This document shows positions 36,518 through 45,900 of a DNA stretch of 64,000 bases, piece after piece (position 1 is the first letter of the stretch; each line of letters begins with the position of its first letter). The notes under the pieces were generated by a model that did no database searches, had not been told where the DNA came from, and was given only the letters and a program-made list of their open reading frames with translations. The position numbers were made by a program, and so were the translations under genes. This stretch comes from Kribbella sindirgiensis (lineage in GTDB: Bacteria; Actinomycetota; Actinomycetes; Propionibacteriales; Kribbellaceae): contig NZ_SJKA01000004.1 of NCBI RefSeq assembly GCF_004331435.1, positions 310,001-374,000 on the forward strand, in the 5' to 3' direction.

Positions 36518-36805
36518 ATGGCCAGCGACCCGCCGCGGACGACATCCGGTTCCCAGGATCTGATCACCCGGTACGACGCGATCCTCAAGGATCCTGCGCT
36601 GGCTGAGGGCGTGCGGCACATCCATGCCTCCGCCGAACGCCTGTCCATCGAGGTTGCCGGCGAACGCACGGAAGCACGAGCCTGGCGCGACGCGGTGCAC
36701 GGCCTGCTTCGCCCGCCCTGGACGGATCGGCACGGCAGGCGTCATTGGTTGATCATCGGCAGGCAGATTGTCATCGACGTCGTCGCGCGAGAAGCCGGCC
36801 GCTAG
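36518..36805 (+). CDS. Hypothetical protein (95 aa), coupled to the methyltransferase
   Basis: The product is a short, charged protein with no signal peptide or Cys cluster: helical LITRYDAILKDPALAEGVRH, then a beta-rich end (RRHWLIIGRQIVIDVVA). It starts 4 bp after the methyltransferase stop, so it is translationally coupled. I recognise no family. A small partner of the methyltransferase is the simplest reading. Confidence 0.65.
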   Translation: MASDPPRTTSGSQDLITRYDAILKDPALAEGVRHIHASAERLSIEVAGERTEARAWRDAVHGLLRPPWTDRHGRRHWLIIGRQIVIDVVAREAGR

Positions 36806-36806
36806 T

Positions 36807-36835
36807 GATCCGATCCCACCCGAGCGTTCGTACTG
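36807..36835 (+). promoter_or_regulatory. ECF-type promoter for the LuxR/LAL regulator
   Basis: Plus strand reads GATCC, 17 nt, CGTACTG, 48 bp before ATG 36883. Confidence 0.6.
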
Positions 36836-36882
36836 ATCCTTGTACCGGTACGGGATCAGCCGAGAACTGGTGGTGTTGAAGC

Positions 36883-39771
36883 ATGCTAGTGGGGCCGAAG
36901 ACCAGCAGGCACCGCCGGCGCCTCGTCGGCCGGGAGGCCGAGTTCAACAGCTGGGACGTTGTGCTTCGCCGGCCCGACCGATCACCTCGCACCCTGGTTG
37001 TCATCGCTGACCCCGGGCTCGGCAAGTCAAGACTCCTCACGGAGCTCCGTGACCACGCCATCGACCTCGGCCACACGGTGCTCACGGCTCAGGGCCGGCA
37101 ACTGCGGCCGCCCCGGCCCTTCGCAACCTTGGCGGCCGCGCTGGACCCGTACGTCGCACGACATCGCGACGCGCCCGGAGTAAGCACCATCCTCGATGAG
37201 TTCGCTTCCGAACTGCGGCCACTCGTACCGTCATCGACGGCCCGTGCCACCGTCCCGGGACCGCCTGCCACGCAACGACGGGTGACCGCGGCGCGCATCC
37301 TCCTGGAAGCGCTGGCCGACCAGAGCCCTCTTGCCCTGATCATCGACGATCTCCAGTGGGCGGACGAGGGCACACTCGACCTCCTCGGGCAGCTGTGTCG
37401 CCGGCCTCCGACCGGGGTGGTGTTCGGTCTCGCCTACCGACCTCGCCAGACGCCCGGCACCTTCACCGCAGTGGTCGACGCCATGCTTGTAGCCGGCGAC
37501 GCCATCAGTCAGCCGCTGGCTCCGCTATCCGTCGGCGAGACGCGAAAACTGCTGGCCGACGACATCCAGGACCTCGATGCGCATCGCCTGCACGCTCTGA
37601 GTGGCGGCATCCCGCAGTACCTTCTGGCCCTCGCCGCCGACCACGGACGCAGTCCGACGAACGCCGGCATCTCGGCACCATTGCAAGCGGAGCTGGCACC
37701 TTTGAACGAACCGACTCTGCTGGTAGCGCAAGCCGCCTCGGTGCTTGGGCCGGACTTCGATCCAGCATTGATTCCTGCCGTGACAGATCTCCCTTCCCAG
37801 GAAGTGGTCATGGCTTTGGACGACCTGGAGAGGCGGGACATCCTTCGTTTCTCCGAGACTCCGGGGCGACTCGCGTTTCGGCATCGCCTTGTTTGCGATG
37901 CGGTCTACGAGACTTCCGGCGGAGGTTGGCGCCGGTTGGCCCATCTCCGGGCCGCGCAGGCACTTCGTGACAGCCACGCGTCGGCAGTGCTGTGGGCACA
38001 CCATGTCGAGCAATCAGCGACGGTGGGCGACCGCGACGCCATCGAGGTCCTCGTGCGCGCCGGCGACTCGGCCCGATGGACCTCGCCCGCGTCGGCGGCA
38101 CGCTGGTATCGCAGTGCACTCCGGCTTCTTCCGGACGACGCCGGATCCAACTCGCGCCGAGCGGAGCTCATGGTCGCCCAGGCCGAGGCGGGCCTGGATG
38201 CCGGCGCGCTGCAGGAGAGCAGGGAAGTGTTCCTCAATGCGCTACGAGATGCCGAACTGCCTTCGGCGCTTCGGTCCAGAGCCCGCCTAGGCGCTGCGAA
38301 GGCCGCCGAGTACAGCGGCAGGTACGCCGAGGCCGATGCAGTCCTGAGCGCCGAGATCGACGCCTGCGTGACGCGCCCGTCCGCAACAGCGACAAGGCTT
38401 GTTCAGCATCGTGCGCTGACCCGGTGGTTTGAGGGTGACCGCGTCGGCGCACGACGAGACGTGAATCGACTCCTTTCCGAAGCGGCTCCACTCGGGCGCA
38501 CGAGCATCGGTGTGGCGTCCCGATGCGTTGCGGCGTACGTGCTCGTCCTCGACGGTGATCTCAGAGCCGGGTCGCACCATGCGGACCTCGCTGGTGAGGC
38601 CATCGATTCGATGCCCGACGCAGCGCTGCTCGAAGATGTCATCGTGGTCGCCTGGTGCTCCTGGGCCTTGCTGGTCTCGGGCCGCGCCGATTCGACGATC
38701 GCCCGCCTCGTTCGCGCAGTTGCGCTTGCCCGTCAGTCCGAGCAGGTCTTGGCTCTTGCCCTCCTGCTGACCGTTCATGGCCATGCGCTTCGCCGCCTCG
38801 GCCGGCTGGCCGAGGCACGGCGGGCGCTGCTGGAAGCCTTCGAGCTCGCACGGCTGCTGGATTCCGATCACCTCGCATTGCTCTCCTCGGCGGTACTCGT
38901 GGAGGTCGTGCTACTTCAGGGCGACAGGCCGGAGGCGGCGCGTTTCGCGGATGCTGTTCGGCTCAAGGAGCGCAGTGGGACCAACTGGGTGACAGCCTGC
39001 TGCGTCGAGGCCAATGGCCGGGTGCTGCTGGACGCCGACGAGGCGCTGTCCTGCCTTGAAGCCGTGATGCGCGGCTGCGGCGGTGTTGAGCTGGCCGGCC
39101 TCCATCCAACTGGGAGATCCGCGACCTTCGAACTCCTCGTGCGCGCCGCGCTGGCGCGCGGAGATCGAATCCTTACGCGGCAGCTGGTTGCTGGGGCCGT
39201 CAAGGCCAGCCAGGAGCTGGGAGGATCGGCGGCTGCCTACTCGGCGCTTGCGGAGAGCAGGCTGCTCCTCGACCGCGGCGACAGTGCGGCGGCAGTCGAG
39301 CGCGCTGCCACGGCCGAGCAACTCTTCACAACTGTGCCCATGCCAGTGGAGGCTGCGCTGGCTCGTGTCGTTCTGAGCAGTGCGCTCCGGGCCGACGGCA
39401 AGCGGAGCGCCGCTGTCAGCGAGCTCCGGGCGGCCCATCAGGCGTTCACCATTGCCGGCGCCGTACGCCTCGAGGAGGCCGCGATTCGCGAGTTGCGTCG
39501 ACACGGAGTCCACTACTCCCCCACCTCCAGCAAGCACCAACCAGAGGAGCGCCTCGGAACCTTGAGCCGTCGGGAGTACGAAGTGGCCGGACATGTTGCG
39601 CGCGGCCTCACCAACCGTGAGATTGCGACTGCGATGTTCCTGAGCGAGAAGACGGTGGAGCGCCATCTGAGCTCGATCTTCACGAAACTCAACGTCCGGT
39701 CACGGGTGCGGCTTGCAACCTTCCTCTACGGCTCCGAGGTCATCACTCCGCCGGAATCGTGCCTACCGTAG
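36883..39771 (+). CDS. LuxR-family ATP-binding regulator (LAL type), 962 aa
   Basis: The N-terminal ATPase has VGREAEF, P-loop ADPGLGKSRLL and Walker B LALIIDDLQWADEG. The middle is a long TPR-like helical region. The C-terminal LuxR HTH reads LSRREYEVAGHVARGLTNRE followed by IATAMFLSEKTVERHLSSIF. LAL proteins often switch on natural-product clusters in actinomycetes. The gene has an ECF-type promoter, so it would extend the sigma cascade. A decayed paralogue lies at 13937-15686. Confidence 0.92.
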   Translation: MLVGPKTSRHRRRLVGREAEFNSWDVVLRRPDRSPRTLVVIADPGLGKSRLLTELRDHAIDLGHTVLTAQGRQLRPPRPFATLAAALDPYVARHRDAPGVSTILDEFASELRPLVPSSTARATVPGPPATQRRVTAARILLEALADQSPLALIIDDLQWADEGTLDLLGQLCRRPPTGVVFGLAYRPRQTPGTFTAVVDAMLVAGDAISQPLAPLSVGETRKLLADDIQDLDAHRLHALSGGIPQYLLALAADHGRSPTNAGISAPLQAELAPLNEPTLLVAQAASVLGPDFDPALIPAVTDLPSQEVVMALDDLERRDILRFSETPGRLAFRHRLVCDAVYETSGGGWRRLAHLRAAQALRDSHASAVLWAHHVEQSATVGDRDAIEVLVRAGDSARWTSPASAARWYRSALRLLPDDAGSNSRRAELMVAQAEAGLDAGALQESREVFLNALRDAELPSALRSRARLGAAKAAEYSGRYAEADAVLSAEIDACVTRPSATATRLVQHRALTRWFEGDRVGARRDVNRLLSEAAPLGRTSIGVASRCVAAYVLVLDGDLRAGSHHADLAGEAIDSMPDAALLEDVIVVAWCSWALLVSGRADSTIARLVRAVALARQSEQVLALALLLTVHGHALRRLGRLAEARRALLEAFELARLLDSDHLALLSSAVLVEVVLLQGDRPEAARFADAVRLKERSGTNWVTACCVEANGRVLLDADEALSCLEAVMRGCGGVELAGLHPTGRSATFELLVRAALARGDRILTRQLVAGAVKASQELGGSAAAYSALAESRLLLDRGDSAAAVERAATAEQLFTTVPMPVEAALARVVLSSALRADGKRSAAVSELRAAHQAFTIAGAVRLEEAAIRELRRHGVHYSPTSSKHQPEERLGTLSRREYEVAGHVARGLTNREIATAMFLSEKTVERHLSSIFTKLNVRSRVRLATFLYGSEVITPPESCLP

Positions 39772-39893
39772 GCGGCCGGACGCAGCACCTGGGTACCGCG
39801 TCCTGCCCGTGCTCACAGCGCGGCCAGAGCCGCGGGTCCTGGTCCGAGCACGATGACCGCGACGACACCCTGCTCCGACAACCGTGATCGTCA

Positions 39894-40053
39894 TCAGCCT
39901 CCCGGGTTGGTGACATCGTCGTCCGGGTCCAGCGGGTAGCCATAGATAGTGACCTCATCCGCACATACCGCACCGGTGGCCAGACGGATCCACGTTTCGC
40001 AGCGCGTCGTTCGAGCCTGATCCGTAGCTGGGGATATCGGGGGTTACCTTCAA
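39894..40053 (-). pseudogene. Orphan Rhs core and tip remnant
   Basis: The minus strand reads TPDIPSYGSGSNDALRNVDP followed by SGHRC. This lines up with the TPD...Y..NNALRYTDPTGR core end of the big Rhs protein in this window. After a frameshift it continues WIRLATGAVCADEVTIYGYP and an Asp/Pro/Gly-rich end before TGA. The Rhs protein has GALCADEVVVVGRP at the matching distance from its core. So this is the 3' end of another Rhs gene, internally deleted, lying between two convergent LuxR genes. Confidence 0.55.
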
Positions 40054-40100
40054 ACTGATTCACGACGGAAACGTCGCGTGGCACAGCCGTGGCTGATGAA

Positions 40101-40139
40101 GCGGCCGCTGCCCACATTGGGGAGGAGGGCAGCGGCCGC
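40101..40139 (-). terminator. Hairpin terminator between convergent LuxR genes
   Basis: Perfect 13-bp stem (40101-40113 and 40127-40139) with a 13-nt loop, about 180 bp after the stop of the minus-strand LuxR gene. Confidence 0.55.
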
Positions 40140-40317
40140 GCTCGAGTCGCCTGCGGCCGCCGGGACAACAGCACTGTGGCGGACGACCGCGCAACTCGCG
40201 CACCATGAATCGCCGGCTCCGTGCCCCAGCTGCCTTCCCGCCCGTGGGCGGCCGCCACTGACCCGCGATCAAGGTTCGTCAGGCTATACGCGCGCCGACC
40301 GGCCGACGGTTCTCGGC

Positions 40318-42909
40318 TCAGCCAGATTTCTCATCCACCGGAGCTGCCAGCAGGCCGAGGGCCACCGCCTGTCCGACGGCTTCGCGACGGGTGCCCGCGG
40401 CAAGACGACCGAGGATCGCCGAGACATGATGGTCGACGGTCCGGACCGAGACGACGAGCCTGGCAGCGATCTCGGCGTTTGTCAGTCCTGCTCCGAGCAG
40501 CCGCAGCACCTCCGCCTGCCGGCGCGTCAACCTGCCGCCACCGACCCGAGAGACCGGCCCGGACGGAATGCCAGCGATCCGCAACCTGCGCAGTTGCCCG
40601 CGGAGATCGTCCGCGGGCGCGACTGCTCCCAGGGCGTCGAGAATGCTGATCGCTTGCAGCGCATCGCCCACCGATCCGGAGGATGCCAGTCCGGCCGCGC
40701 GCTCGTACGGGTCCCGGATGGCGATCGGCGGCGAGCCGATGGATTCCGATGCCTTCACGTCGGCGCCTGCCAGGGCCAGCAACCGGTAGATCTGGCCGAA
40801 GCTCTCGAGCAGACCGGCGGGCACGTCGTACTGGGCGAGCCGATCGTGGATCTCCTGGGCGATGTCACCACGGCCGGCAACCCACGCCCATTCGGCGTAG
40901 GCGACCCCGCCGTACAAGATGCCGACAACAGACTGCTGGATCCAGGCCTGGTGCCAGCTCGCCCTAGCCAGGTCATGTGCCTCGACCAGATCGCCGTGAC
41001 GCAGCCGGAGCCGGGCTGCCATCGGCTGATGGTAGACGGCGAGCATCCCGGGATCCGGTGCGGAGTCCTCCAGGCTTTGCAACCGGCGCTCGGCATCGTC
41101 CCAGTCGCCCCGACGCAGACTGCACTGTGCCTCGTGCACCTCGAGGCCGAAGGCGTGTGACCAGAAACCGCGCTCCTGGGTGAACCGCGCTCCTGCTTCG
41201 AGCACGCTGCCGAGGTCGTCGATCAGGCCATGCCGGAAGAGGATCTCCGCCAGATTGGTGTAGGCCCGCGCCGCAGCCTCGTCGTGGCCACCTTCCAGAG
41301 CGCTCGCAAGCGCGTCCCGCAAGCAGGCCAGACCGCGCGCGTCACCAGCGTCTGTCAGGGCGACGCCGAGATAGTTCGAACAGAGTGAGACGAGCTCTGG
41401 CCGGCCCGCCTGCACCGCGGCGTCGCGCGCTCGGGGTAGCAGGGCGATCGCGGCGTCGAGCAGTCCGGTCTGCACAAGGATCATGCCGCGGTACGTCATC
41501 GTCGCTGCCCGCGCCTCAGCGGAATCGGACGGCCGCGCAAGCTGCTCGGCGCATTCGATGGTCGTGATAGCACCGGCCGTATCACCAGCCATGTAGCGAT
41601 GGCGGGCCAACCGCAGCATCGTCTCGATCCACGGCACGACATCGCCGACCTCCTGGCGAACACCGACCGCGCGCCCAGCCGCCCTGACGGCGTCATCGAA
41701 CCGGTGGGCGATATGGAGCTCCCACGCATAGTCGTCGAGAAGCTGCGCCCGCTCGCTGGCCTCCAATCCGTCTGCGAACGGCACCACCGCCTCGAAGCAG
41801 ATCAGGGCTTGCCTGTGCGATCCGGCGCGCGCCGCCTGCCGCGCGGCGCTCGGGGCGAAACGGAGGATGGTCGCCACATCGAAACCCTCGACGGCGTGGT
41901 GCACCACTGCGGCGCTGTCGACCTCGACGCGGGCCAGCAAAGTTGTGACCACCGCCCGGTGCATCGCGATGCGACGGATCTGAGGGATCGTCTCCTCGAT
42001 CGCCCGGCGCGCGATCTCGTGACGGAAGCGCACGGTTCCGGAACTCAACTCGAGCAGACCGTTGGTCTCTGCGGTGGCCAGGCCCTTGAACCCCTCGCCC
42101 AGCAGCCGTTCGGCGAAGTCGAGATCGACAGGCCAGGGTACGATCGACAGTTGCTCAACTGCCGCCCGGTCTGCAGGATCGAGGGCCATGGCCCGACCGA
42201 CGACCGCGTCCACGACCGTCAGCGGGGTGCCGCCGTCACCGGGTGCCTCGAGCAACTCGGTGAGATAGAACGGGTTGCCCGCAGACAACCTGTGCAAGTA
42301 TTCCGGATCCCGGCCGGAGCCCTCCGCCAGGACTCGAACTCCGGCCGGCGACAGAGGTCCGAGGACGACTCGCTGCACGAACGCGCCGTTGAGCGCTGCT
42401 TGAAGGGCTCGCAAGGGGCGACGCGCCGCCAGGCTGTCGGACCTGACGGTTATCACCAGGAGGACGTTGAGCTGCGTGAGCCGCCGCACCAGATACCGGA
42501 CGACATCGATCGATGCGTCATCAGCCCAATGCATGTCCTCGAGGATCAACACAGTCGCGCGTTTGCCGCTGAGGTCGGCAACGATCGCCGGCAGTACCGA
42601 ACCCAGATCGCCAACGTCGATAGGTGCCCGGACCCCGTCGTCACTGTCGCGGAAGGCTTCACGCAAGGGACCGAGGGCGGTCGGCGCCAGCAGATCGTCA
42701 CAGTTGCCACGGAGCAGCCGAAAGTCGGTGTCCAGACGCTCGACGAAGGCGTTGATGACGGTGGTCTTGCCGATGCCGGCTTCACCGCTCATCATCACCA
42801 CAGAACTGCCACCTGCTCGCAAGCGCTTGGCGGCGGACACAAGTCCCTCAAGGACGCCATCCCGCTCCACGAGTACGGACTTCGCCCTCCTCGCGCCCGA
42901 CATCGCCAA
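40318..42909 (-). CDS. LuxR-family ATP-binding regulator (LAL type), 863 aa
   Basis: TTG 42909 or ATG 42903 follows GGAGGGG. The N-terminal ATPase has ERDGVLEGL, P-loop MSGEAGIGKTTVI and Walker B ATVLILEDMHWADDASIDVV; TPR-like helices follow, then the C-terminal HTH RLTRRQAEVLRLLGAGLTNA with EIAARLVVSVRTVDHHVSAI. It is divergent from a TetR gene; the 100-bp space carries an inverted repeat. A heavily deleted copy lies at 45871-46812. I see no ECF-type promoter in front of it. Confidence 0.92.
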   Translation of the reverse strand: MAMSGARRAKSVLVERDGVLEGLVSAAKRLRAGGSSVVMMSGEAGIGKTTVINAFVERLDTDFRLLRGNCDDLLAPTALGPLREAFRDSDDGVRAPIDVGDLGSVLPAIVADLSGKRATVLILEDMHWADDASIDVVRYLVRRLTQLNVLLVITVRSDSLAARRPLRALQAALNGAFVQRVVLGPLSPAGVRVLAEGSGRDPEYLHRLSAGNPFYLTELLEAPGDGGTPLTVVDAVVGRAMALDPADRAAVEQLSIVPWPVDLDFAERLLGEGFKGLATAETNGLLELSSGTVRFRHEIARRAIEETIPQIRRIAMHRAVVTTLLARVEVDSAAVVHHAVEGFDVATILRFAPSAARQAARAGSHRQALICFEAVVPFADGLEASERAQLLDDYAWELHIAHRFDDAVRAAGRAVGVRQEVGDVVPWIETMLRLARHRYMAGDTAGAITTIECAEQLARPSDSAEARAATMTYRGMILVQTGLLDAAIALLPRARDAAVQAGRPELVSLCSNYLGVALTDAGDARGLACLRDALASALEGGHDEAAARAYTNLAEILFRHGLIDDLGSVLEAGARFTQERGFWSHAFGLEVHEAQCSLRRGDWDDAERRLQSLEDSAPDPGMLAVYHQPMAARLRLRHGDLVEAHDLARASWHQAWIQQSVVGILYGGVAYAEWAWVAGRGDIAQEIHDRLAQYDVPAGLLESFGQIYRLLALAGADVKASESIGSPPIAIRDPYERAAGLASSGSVGDALQAISILDALGAVAPADDLRGQLRRLRIAGIPSGPVSRVGGGRLTRRQAEVLRLLGAGLTNAEIAARLVVSVRTVDHHVSAILGRLAAGTRREAVGQAVALGLLAAPVDEKSG

Positions 42910-42966
42910 TACACCCCTCCGACTGCAGCATCCAGCTCAGGTGGCTCTGTACTCGGGAGCCGATTT

Positions 42967-42995
42967 AGTGTTACATTCAGGGAAATGACTACACT
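42967..42995. promoter_or_regulatory. Imperfect palindrome, likely TetR operator
   Basis: AGTGTTACATT and AATGACTACACT face each other around 6 nt in the AT-rich gap between the LuxR and TetR genes, 15 bp before the TetR start. Autorepression and control of the LuxR gene are plausible. Confidence 0.45.
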
Positions 42996-43009
42996 TATGG
43001 TTACCTAAA

Positions 43010-43660
43010 ATGGTCGACGCAGTCAAGCGGACCTACACATCGACGTTGCGGGCGCGGCAAGCCCGGGGAACCCAAGAGGCAATCGTCGCCGCAGCCACGA
43101 GGCTGTTCATCGAGCGCGGGTTCGGGCCAACAACCATCGACGCGGTCGCCGACGCAGCAGGCGTCAGCCGCAAGACGGTCTTCACCTCTGTCGGTGGCAA
43201 AGTCGAACTGCTGAAGGTGGCGCTGGATTGGCTTCTCGTCGGCGACGAGCAAGCGATCGCACTGGCCGAGCGACCAGAGATGCGTTCGACGCTGCTGGAA
43301 TCAGATCCGGTCGCCCTACTCAGAGGCCTGGCCCGGATCGTTGCCGGCATCAACAATCGATTGGGCGCTCTCTATGAGGTGCTCATCGCGGCGGCAGGCC
43401 AGGACCCAGCCGCTCGGGTACTGCTCGACGAGCTGGAGGAGCAGCGGCGCAAGTTCATGTCCGAACTGGTCATCCCCCGTCTCCGCGAGCTGGGTGCACT
43501 TCGGCAGGATCTCCGCATCGAGCATGCGGTCGACATCGCGTGGCTCCACACGGATCCACACGTCTACGTGCGACTGGTACTCGACCGTGGCTGGTCGCCC
43601 GACGAGTTCGAGTGGTGGCTGCACGAGGCGGTCTGCCGGCAACTGCTCGCTCCGTCATGA
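43010..43660 (+). CDS. TetR-family transcriptional regulator
   Basis: The 216-aa product has a canonical N-terminal HTH: EAIVAAATRLFIERGFGPTT, IDAVADAAGVSRKTVFTSVG with the recognition helix, then an all-helical ligand-binding domain (LLRGLARIVAGINNRLGALY). The AT-rich leader with an inverted repeat points to autorepression. Two split-barrel flavoprotein genes follow about 100 bp downstream and may be its targets. Confidence 0.9.
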   Translation: MVDAVKRTYTSTLRARQARGTQEAIVAAATRLFIERGFGPTTIDAVADAAGVSRKTVFTSVGGKVELLKVALDWLLVGDEQAIALAERPEMRSTLLESDPVALLRGLARIVAGINNRLGALYEVLIAAAGQDPAARVLLDELEEQRRKFMSELVIPRLRELGALRQDLRIEHAVDIAWLHTDPHVYVRLVLDRGWSPDEFEWWLHEAVCRQLLAPS

Positions 43661-43766
43661 TCGCGCAGTTCACCGTCTGCCTAGGTACTCCGTGGACACC
43701 GACCGCGGTGGAAATGGGCATCCATCGCCTATGGCGCGCGTGGACTGTCGGCGGCATGGTGTGCTG

Positions 43767-44249
43767 ATGAATGCCGTTCCGGCCGAGGTCATGAGTGTCC
43801 TGACGGCCTACATCACAGCCGAGTTGACCACCGTGTCCCAACAAGGCCAACCCGTCACCGTCCCGGTGCTGCCGCTCTGGCAGTCCCGGCATCAGCGCGT
43901 CATGGTCACCACCGGCATCGGACTGCCGCACAAGATCTACAACATCCGCCGGACGCCGAAGGTGTCAGTACTCTACTCGGACCCGACAGGTAGCGGGCTC
44001 GACGGCGAACCGGCGGTCCTCATACAGGGCGACGCCACGGTCTCTGCCGTCACCTCCTGGGACGACGAGCTGGCCGAGTGGTACTCGGTGGCCTGGCAGA
44101 AGCAGACCAAAGGCATCGGAACAGACCCCATCACACGCAAGTACATGTCGTGGTACTACCAACGGGTCAAGATCCACGTCGTACCACAACGGATCCGCTG
44201 GTGGCCGGACGGCGACATGACGACCAGCCCGAAGGTGGTGAAACTGTGA
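43767..44249 (+). CDS. Pyridoxamine 5'-phosphate oxidase-like split-barrel flavoprotein
   Basis: The product (about 160 aa from ATG 43767; GTG 43761 and ATG 43731 are alternatives and none has a good ribosome-binding site) shows the split-barrel order VTVPVLPLWQSRHQRVMVTT, KIYNIRRTPKVSVLYSDPTG and LIQGDATVSA. This fits the FMN- or F420-binding PPOX superfamily of actinomycetes, which reduce or detoxify small molecules. The stop overlaps the next gene (GTGA), and both belong to one operon downstream of TetR. Confidence 0.75.
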   Translation: MNAVPAEVMSVLTAYITAELTTVSQQGQPVTVPVLPLWQSRHQRVMVTTGIGLPHKIYNIRRTPKVSVLYSDPTGSGLDGEPAVLIQGDATVSAVTSWDDELAEWYSVAWQKQTKGIGTDPITRKYMSWYYQRVKIHVVPQRIRWWPDGDMTTSPKVVKL

Positions 44250-44710
44250 GCCTCGGACGCGAGATCAACCAGGCGATAATCACGTTCGAGTACGGCGCCG
44301 TTCTCGCGCTCGTCGAACCCGACGGATATCCGGTAGCCGTTCGTTGCCGACCGGAGCCGGTCAACGACGGCCAGGCTCTGAGGATCCGGCGACCCGCGTG
44401 GCTCCGCTTCGATTCCGGACCCGCTTGTCTGATGGCGCACAGCCACGACAAACACGGCTGGAAGCTGCGCGGCCTGATCGCCAAGGGAACGACGACGTCC
44501 GACGGCATGGGCATCGTGTTCATGCCTGCACAGTTCCGATGGATCATGCGGAATCGGGGCAATCCGGTCGGTCTGATGCGCACGGCCCTTCGTTCACTCG
44601 CCAAGTCGCGAGAGGACGCAGAGGGCTATCTGCGCCGCACCGGTCAGAACCCGCCACCGATTCCCTGGCGCACCATCATCGCGGCGAAGAAGCGAGCGCG
44701 GTCGACGTAG
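44246..44710 (+). CDS. Second split-barrel (PPOX-like) protein
   Basis: GTG 44246 overlaps the upstream stop. The 154-aa product shows ITFEYGAVLALVEPDGYPVA, PACLMAHSHDKHGW and LIAKGTTTSDG, a compact beta-barrel similar to, but divergent from, its neighbour. The tail (KSREDAEGYLRRTGQNPPPIPWR) is basic. The pair may form a heterodimer with one cofactor site shared between chains, as split barrels do. The substrate is unknown. Confidence 0.65.
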   Translation: MSLGREINQAIITFEYGAVLALVEPDGYPVAVRCRPEPVNDGQALRIRRPAWLRFDSGPACLMAHSHDKHGWKLRGLIAKGTTTSDGMGIVFMPAQFRWIMRNRGNPVGLMRTALRSLAKSREDAEGYLRRTGQNPPPIPWRTIIAAKKRARST

Positions 44711-44737
44711 CCGACCGCCCCCCTTTCGGGGTGCGCC

Positions 44738-45562
44738 TCAGCTCCAAGGGGACCTGGGACGTGGCTGGTGTTCGCCGTCCACCGTCACGTCCACCCTCTC
44801 GTCGAGGAACGCGATCAGTCCGGCGATCTTTCCCACCTCCGCGACCGGGTCCTCGTAGGTCCAGGCGAGATCCTGGTGCAGATCCGCACCGAGGTCCACG
44901 GACAGGTACGAGGCATGACCCTTGTACGCACACGTGCTCCGGGTGCTGCTGGGCCGTAGCAGCCGCATGGCCACGTCCTCCCGGGGCAAGTAGAAGCGCG
45001 TCGGGAGGAATGTCTCCATCACCAGCACAGGCCGTCTCGAGTCCGCGACGACCGTGCCGTTCACCTCGACCACGACATGCCGGGCGGATCGTCGTACCTC
45101 GACCCTCGAGCGAGGATCACGCGCATGACCGAAGATCACCTCGTCCTCTTCGAACCAGGTGTCGAACGCCTCGAAGTCGAGGACCGCCCAGCCGTCCAGA
45201 TCCGGGTCGGCGGGCAGGAAAACGGCGCCGTCCAGATCTCCGCCGGGCGCCCGGAGCCGCATTGATCGCCCTGGGCAACTATGGACCCCGAACGGCGTGC
45301 TCGGATCGAGCGCCTCCACGCCGAGGAACGTGACCGGCCGCGCGTCCGGTACCGCGGCCGAGGAGTCGGACAGCTCACCCCGCAACGCCGCGACTGGTAC
45401 GGCGTACTGCGGAACGACCCGGCCGGGTTCCCACACGAGGCGGGCGCTTCCGCTCTCGACGAGAACTCGGCCGAAGGCCTCCGCGCGAACGCGTCGTGGC
45501 GTCGAGAAGTAGCGGAGCTGGGGCAGTGACGACAGATAGTCGTCCTCAACGGTCAAAGCCAT
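44738..45562 (-). CDS. Tandem DUF427 protein
   Basis: The 274-aa product has two copies of the DUF427 beta-fold. The second is clearer: RSARHVVVEVNGTVVADSRR, METFLPTRFYLPREDV and STCAYKGHASYLSVDLG, the strongly conserved CxYKGxA loop of this family. DUF427 proteins are common in actinomycetes and cyanobacteria; their function is not established. It has an ECF-type promoter and is divergent from a small CxxC protein with the same promoter type. Confidence 0.88.
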   Translation of the reverse strand: MALTVEDDYLSSLPQLRYFSTPRRVRAEAFGRVLVESGSARLVWEPGRVVPQYAVPVAALRGELSDSSAAVPDARPVTFLGVEALDPSTPFGVHSCPGRSMRLRAPGGDLDGAVFLPADPDLDGWAVLDFEAFDTWFEEDEVIFGHARDPRSRVEVRRSARHVVVEVNGTVVADSRRPVLVMETFLPTRFYLPREDVAMRLLRPSSTRSTCAYKGHASYLSVDLGADLHQDLAWTYEDPVAEVGKIAGLIAFLDERVDVTVDGEHQPRPRSPWS

Positions 45563-45587
45563 GGCGGCACCACCTTCCTGATCAGTG

Positions 45588-45616
45588 CACTACGCACCAA
45601 CGGCCCCGGTCGGTTC
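45588..45616 (-). promoter_or_regulatory. ECF-type promoter for the DUF427 gene
   Basis: Minus strand reads GAACC, 17 nt, CGTAGTG, 26 bp before the start codon. Confidence 0.6.
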
Positions 45617-45641
45617 TCGGTGACCACCGATCGGACCCCGC

Positions 45642-45670
45642 GAACCACTGCCGGAGACCCGGTCGTACAG
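45642..45670 (+). promoter_or_regulatory. ECF-type promoter for the small CxxC protein
   Basis: Plus strand reads GAACC, 17 nt, CGTACAG, 39 bp before ATG 45709. It is divergent from the DUF427 promoter 25 bp away. Confidence 0.6.
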
Positions 45671-45708
45671 CCTGACAGGAGTGCCGACGATGAAGGAGTG
45701 ACCCGGAC

Positions 45709-45900
45709 ATGACGGCCATCAGCCTCCAAACTGCCCGGAACCGTTCGCTAGTGGCGCGCGAGTTCCCGTTCCGGACCTGCGTCGTGTGCGGCTTCCCGAT
45801 CGCGCACGACGACCAGGGCGGTTCTGATCTGCAGCCGCTGCACAGCGGAACCTGCTCGGAGCGCCAATCGCTACCGCAGGTCTCCGAAGAGACCCAATGA
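45709..45900 (+). CDS. Small CxxC protein (63 aa)
   Basis: ATG 45709 has AAGGAG about 10 nt upstream and an ECF-type promoter. The product has one TCVVCGFPI motif and a later HSGTC, so a Cys3-His or Cys-x-x-Cys zinc knuckle is possible; it has no signal peptide. The 3' end overlaps the tail of the decayed LuxR gene on the other strand. The promoter is the main reason I accept this small gene. Confidence 0.65.
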   Translation: MTAISLQTARNRSLVAREFPFRTCVVCGFPIAHDDQGGSDLQPLHSGTCSERQSLPQVSEETQ

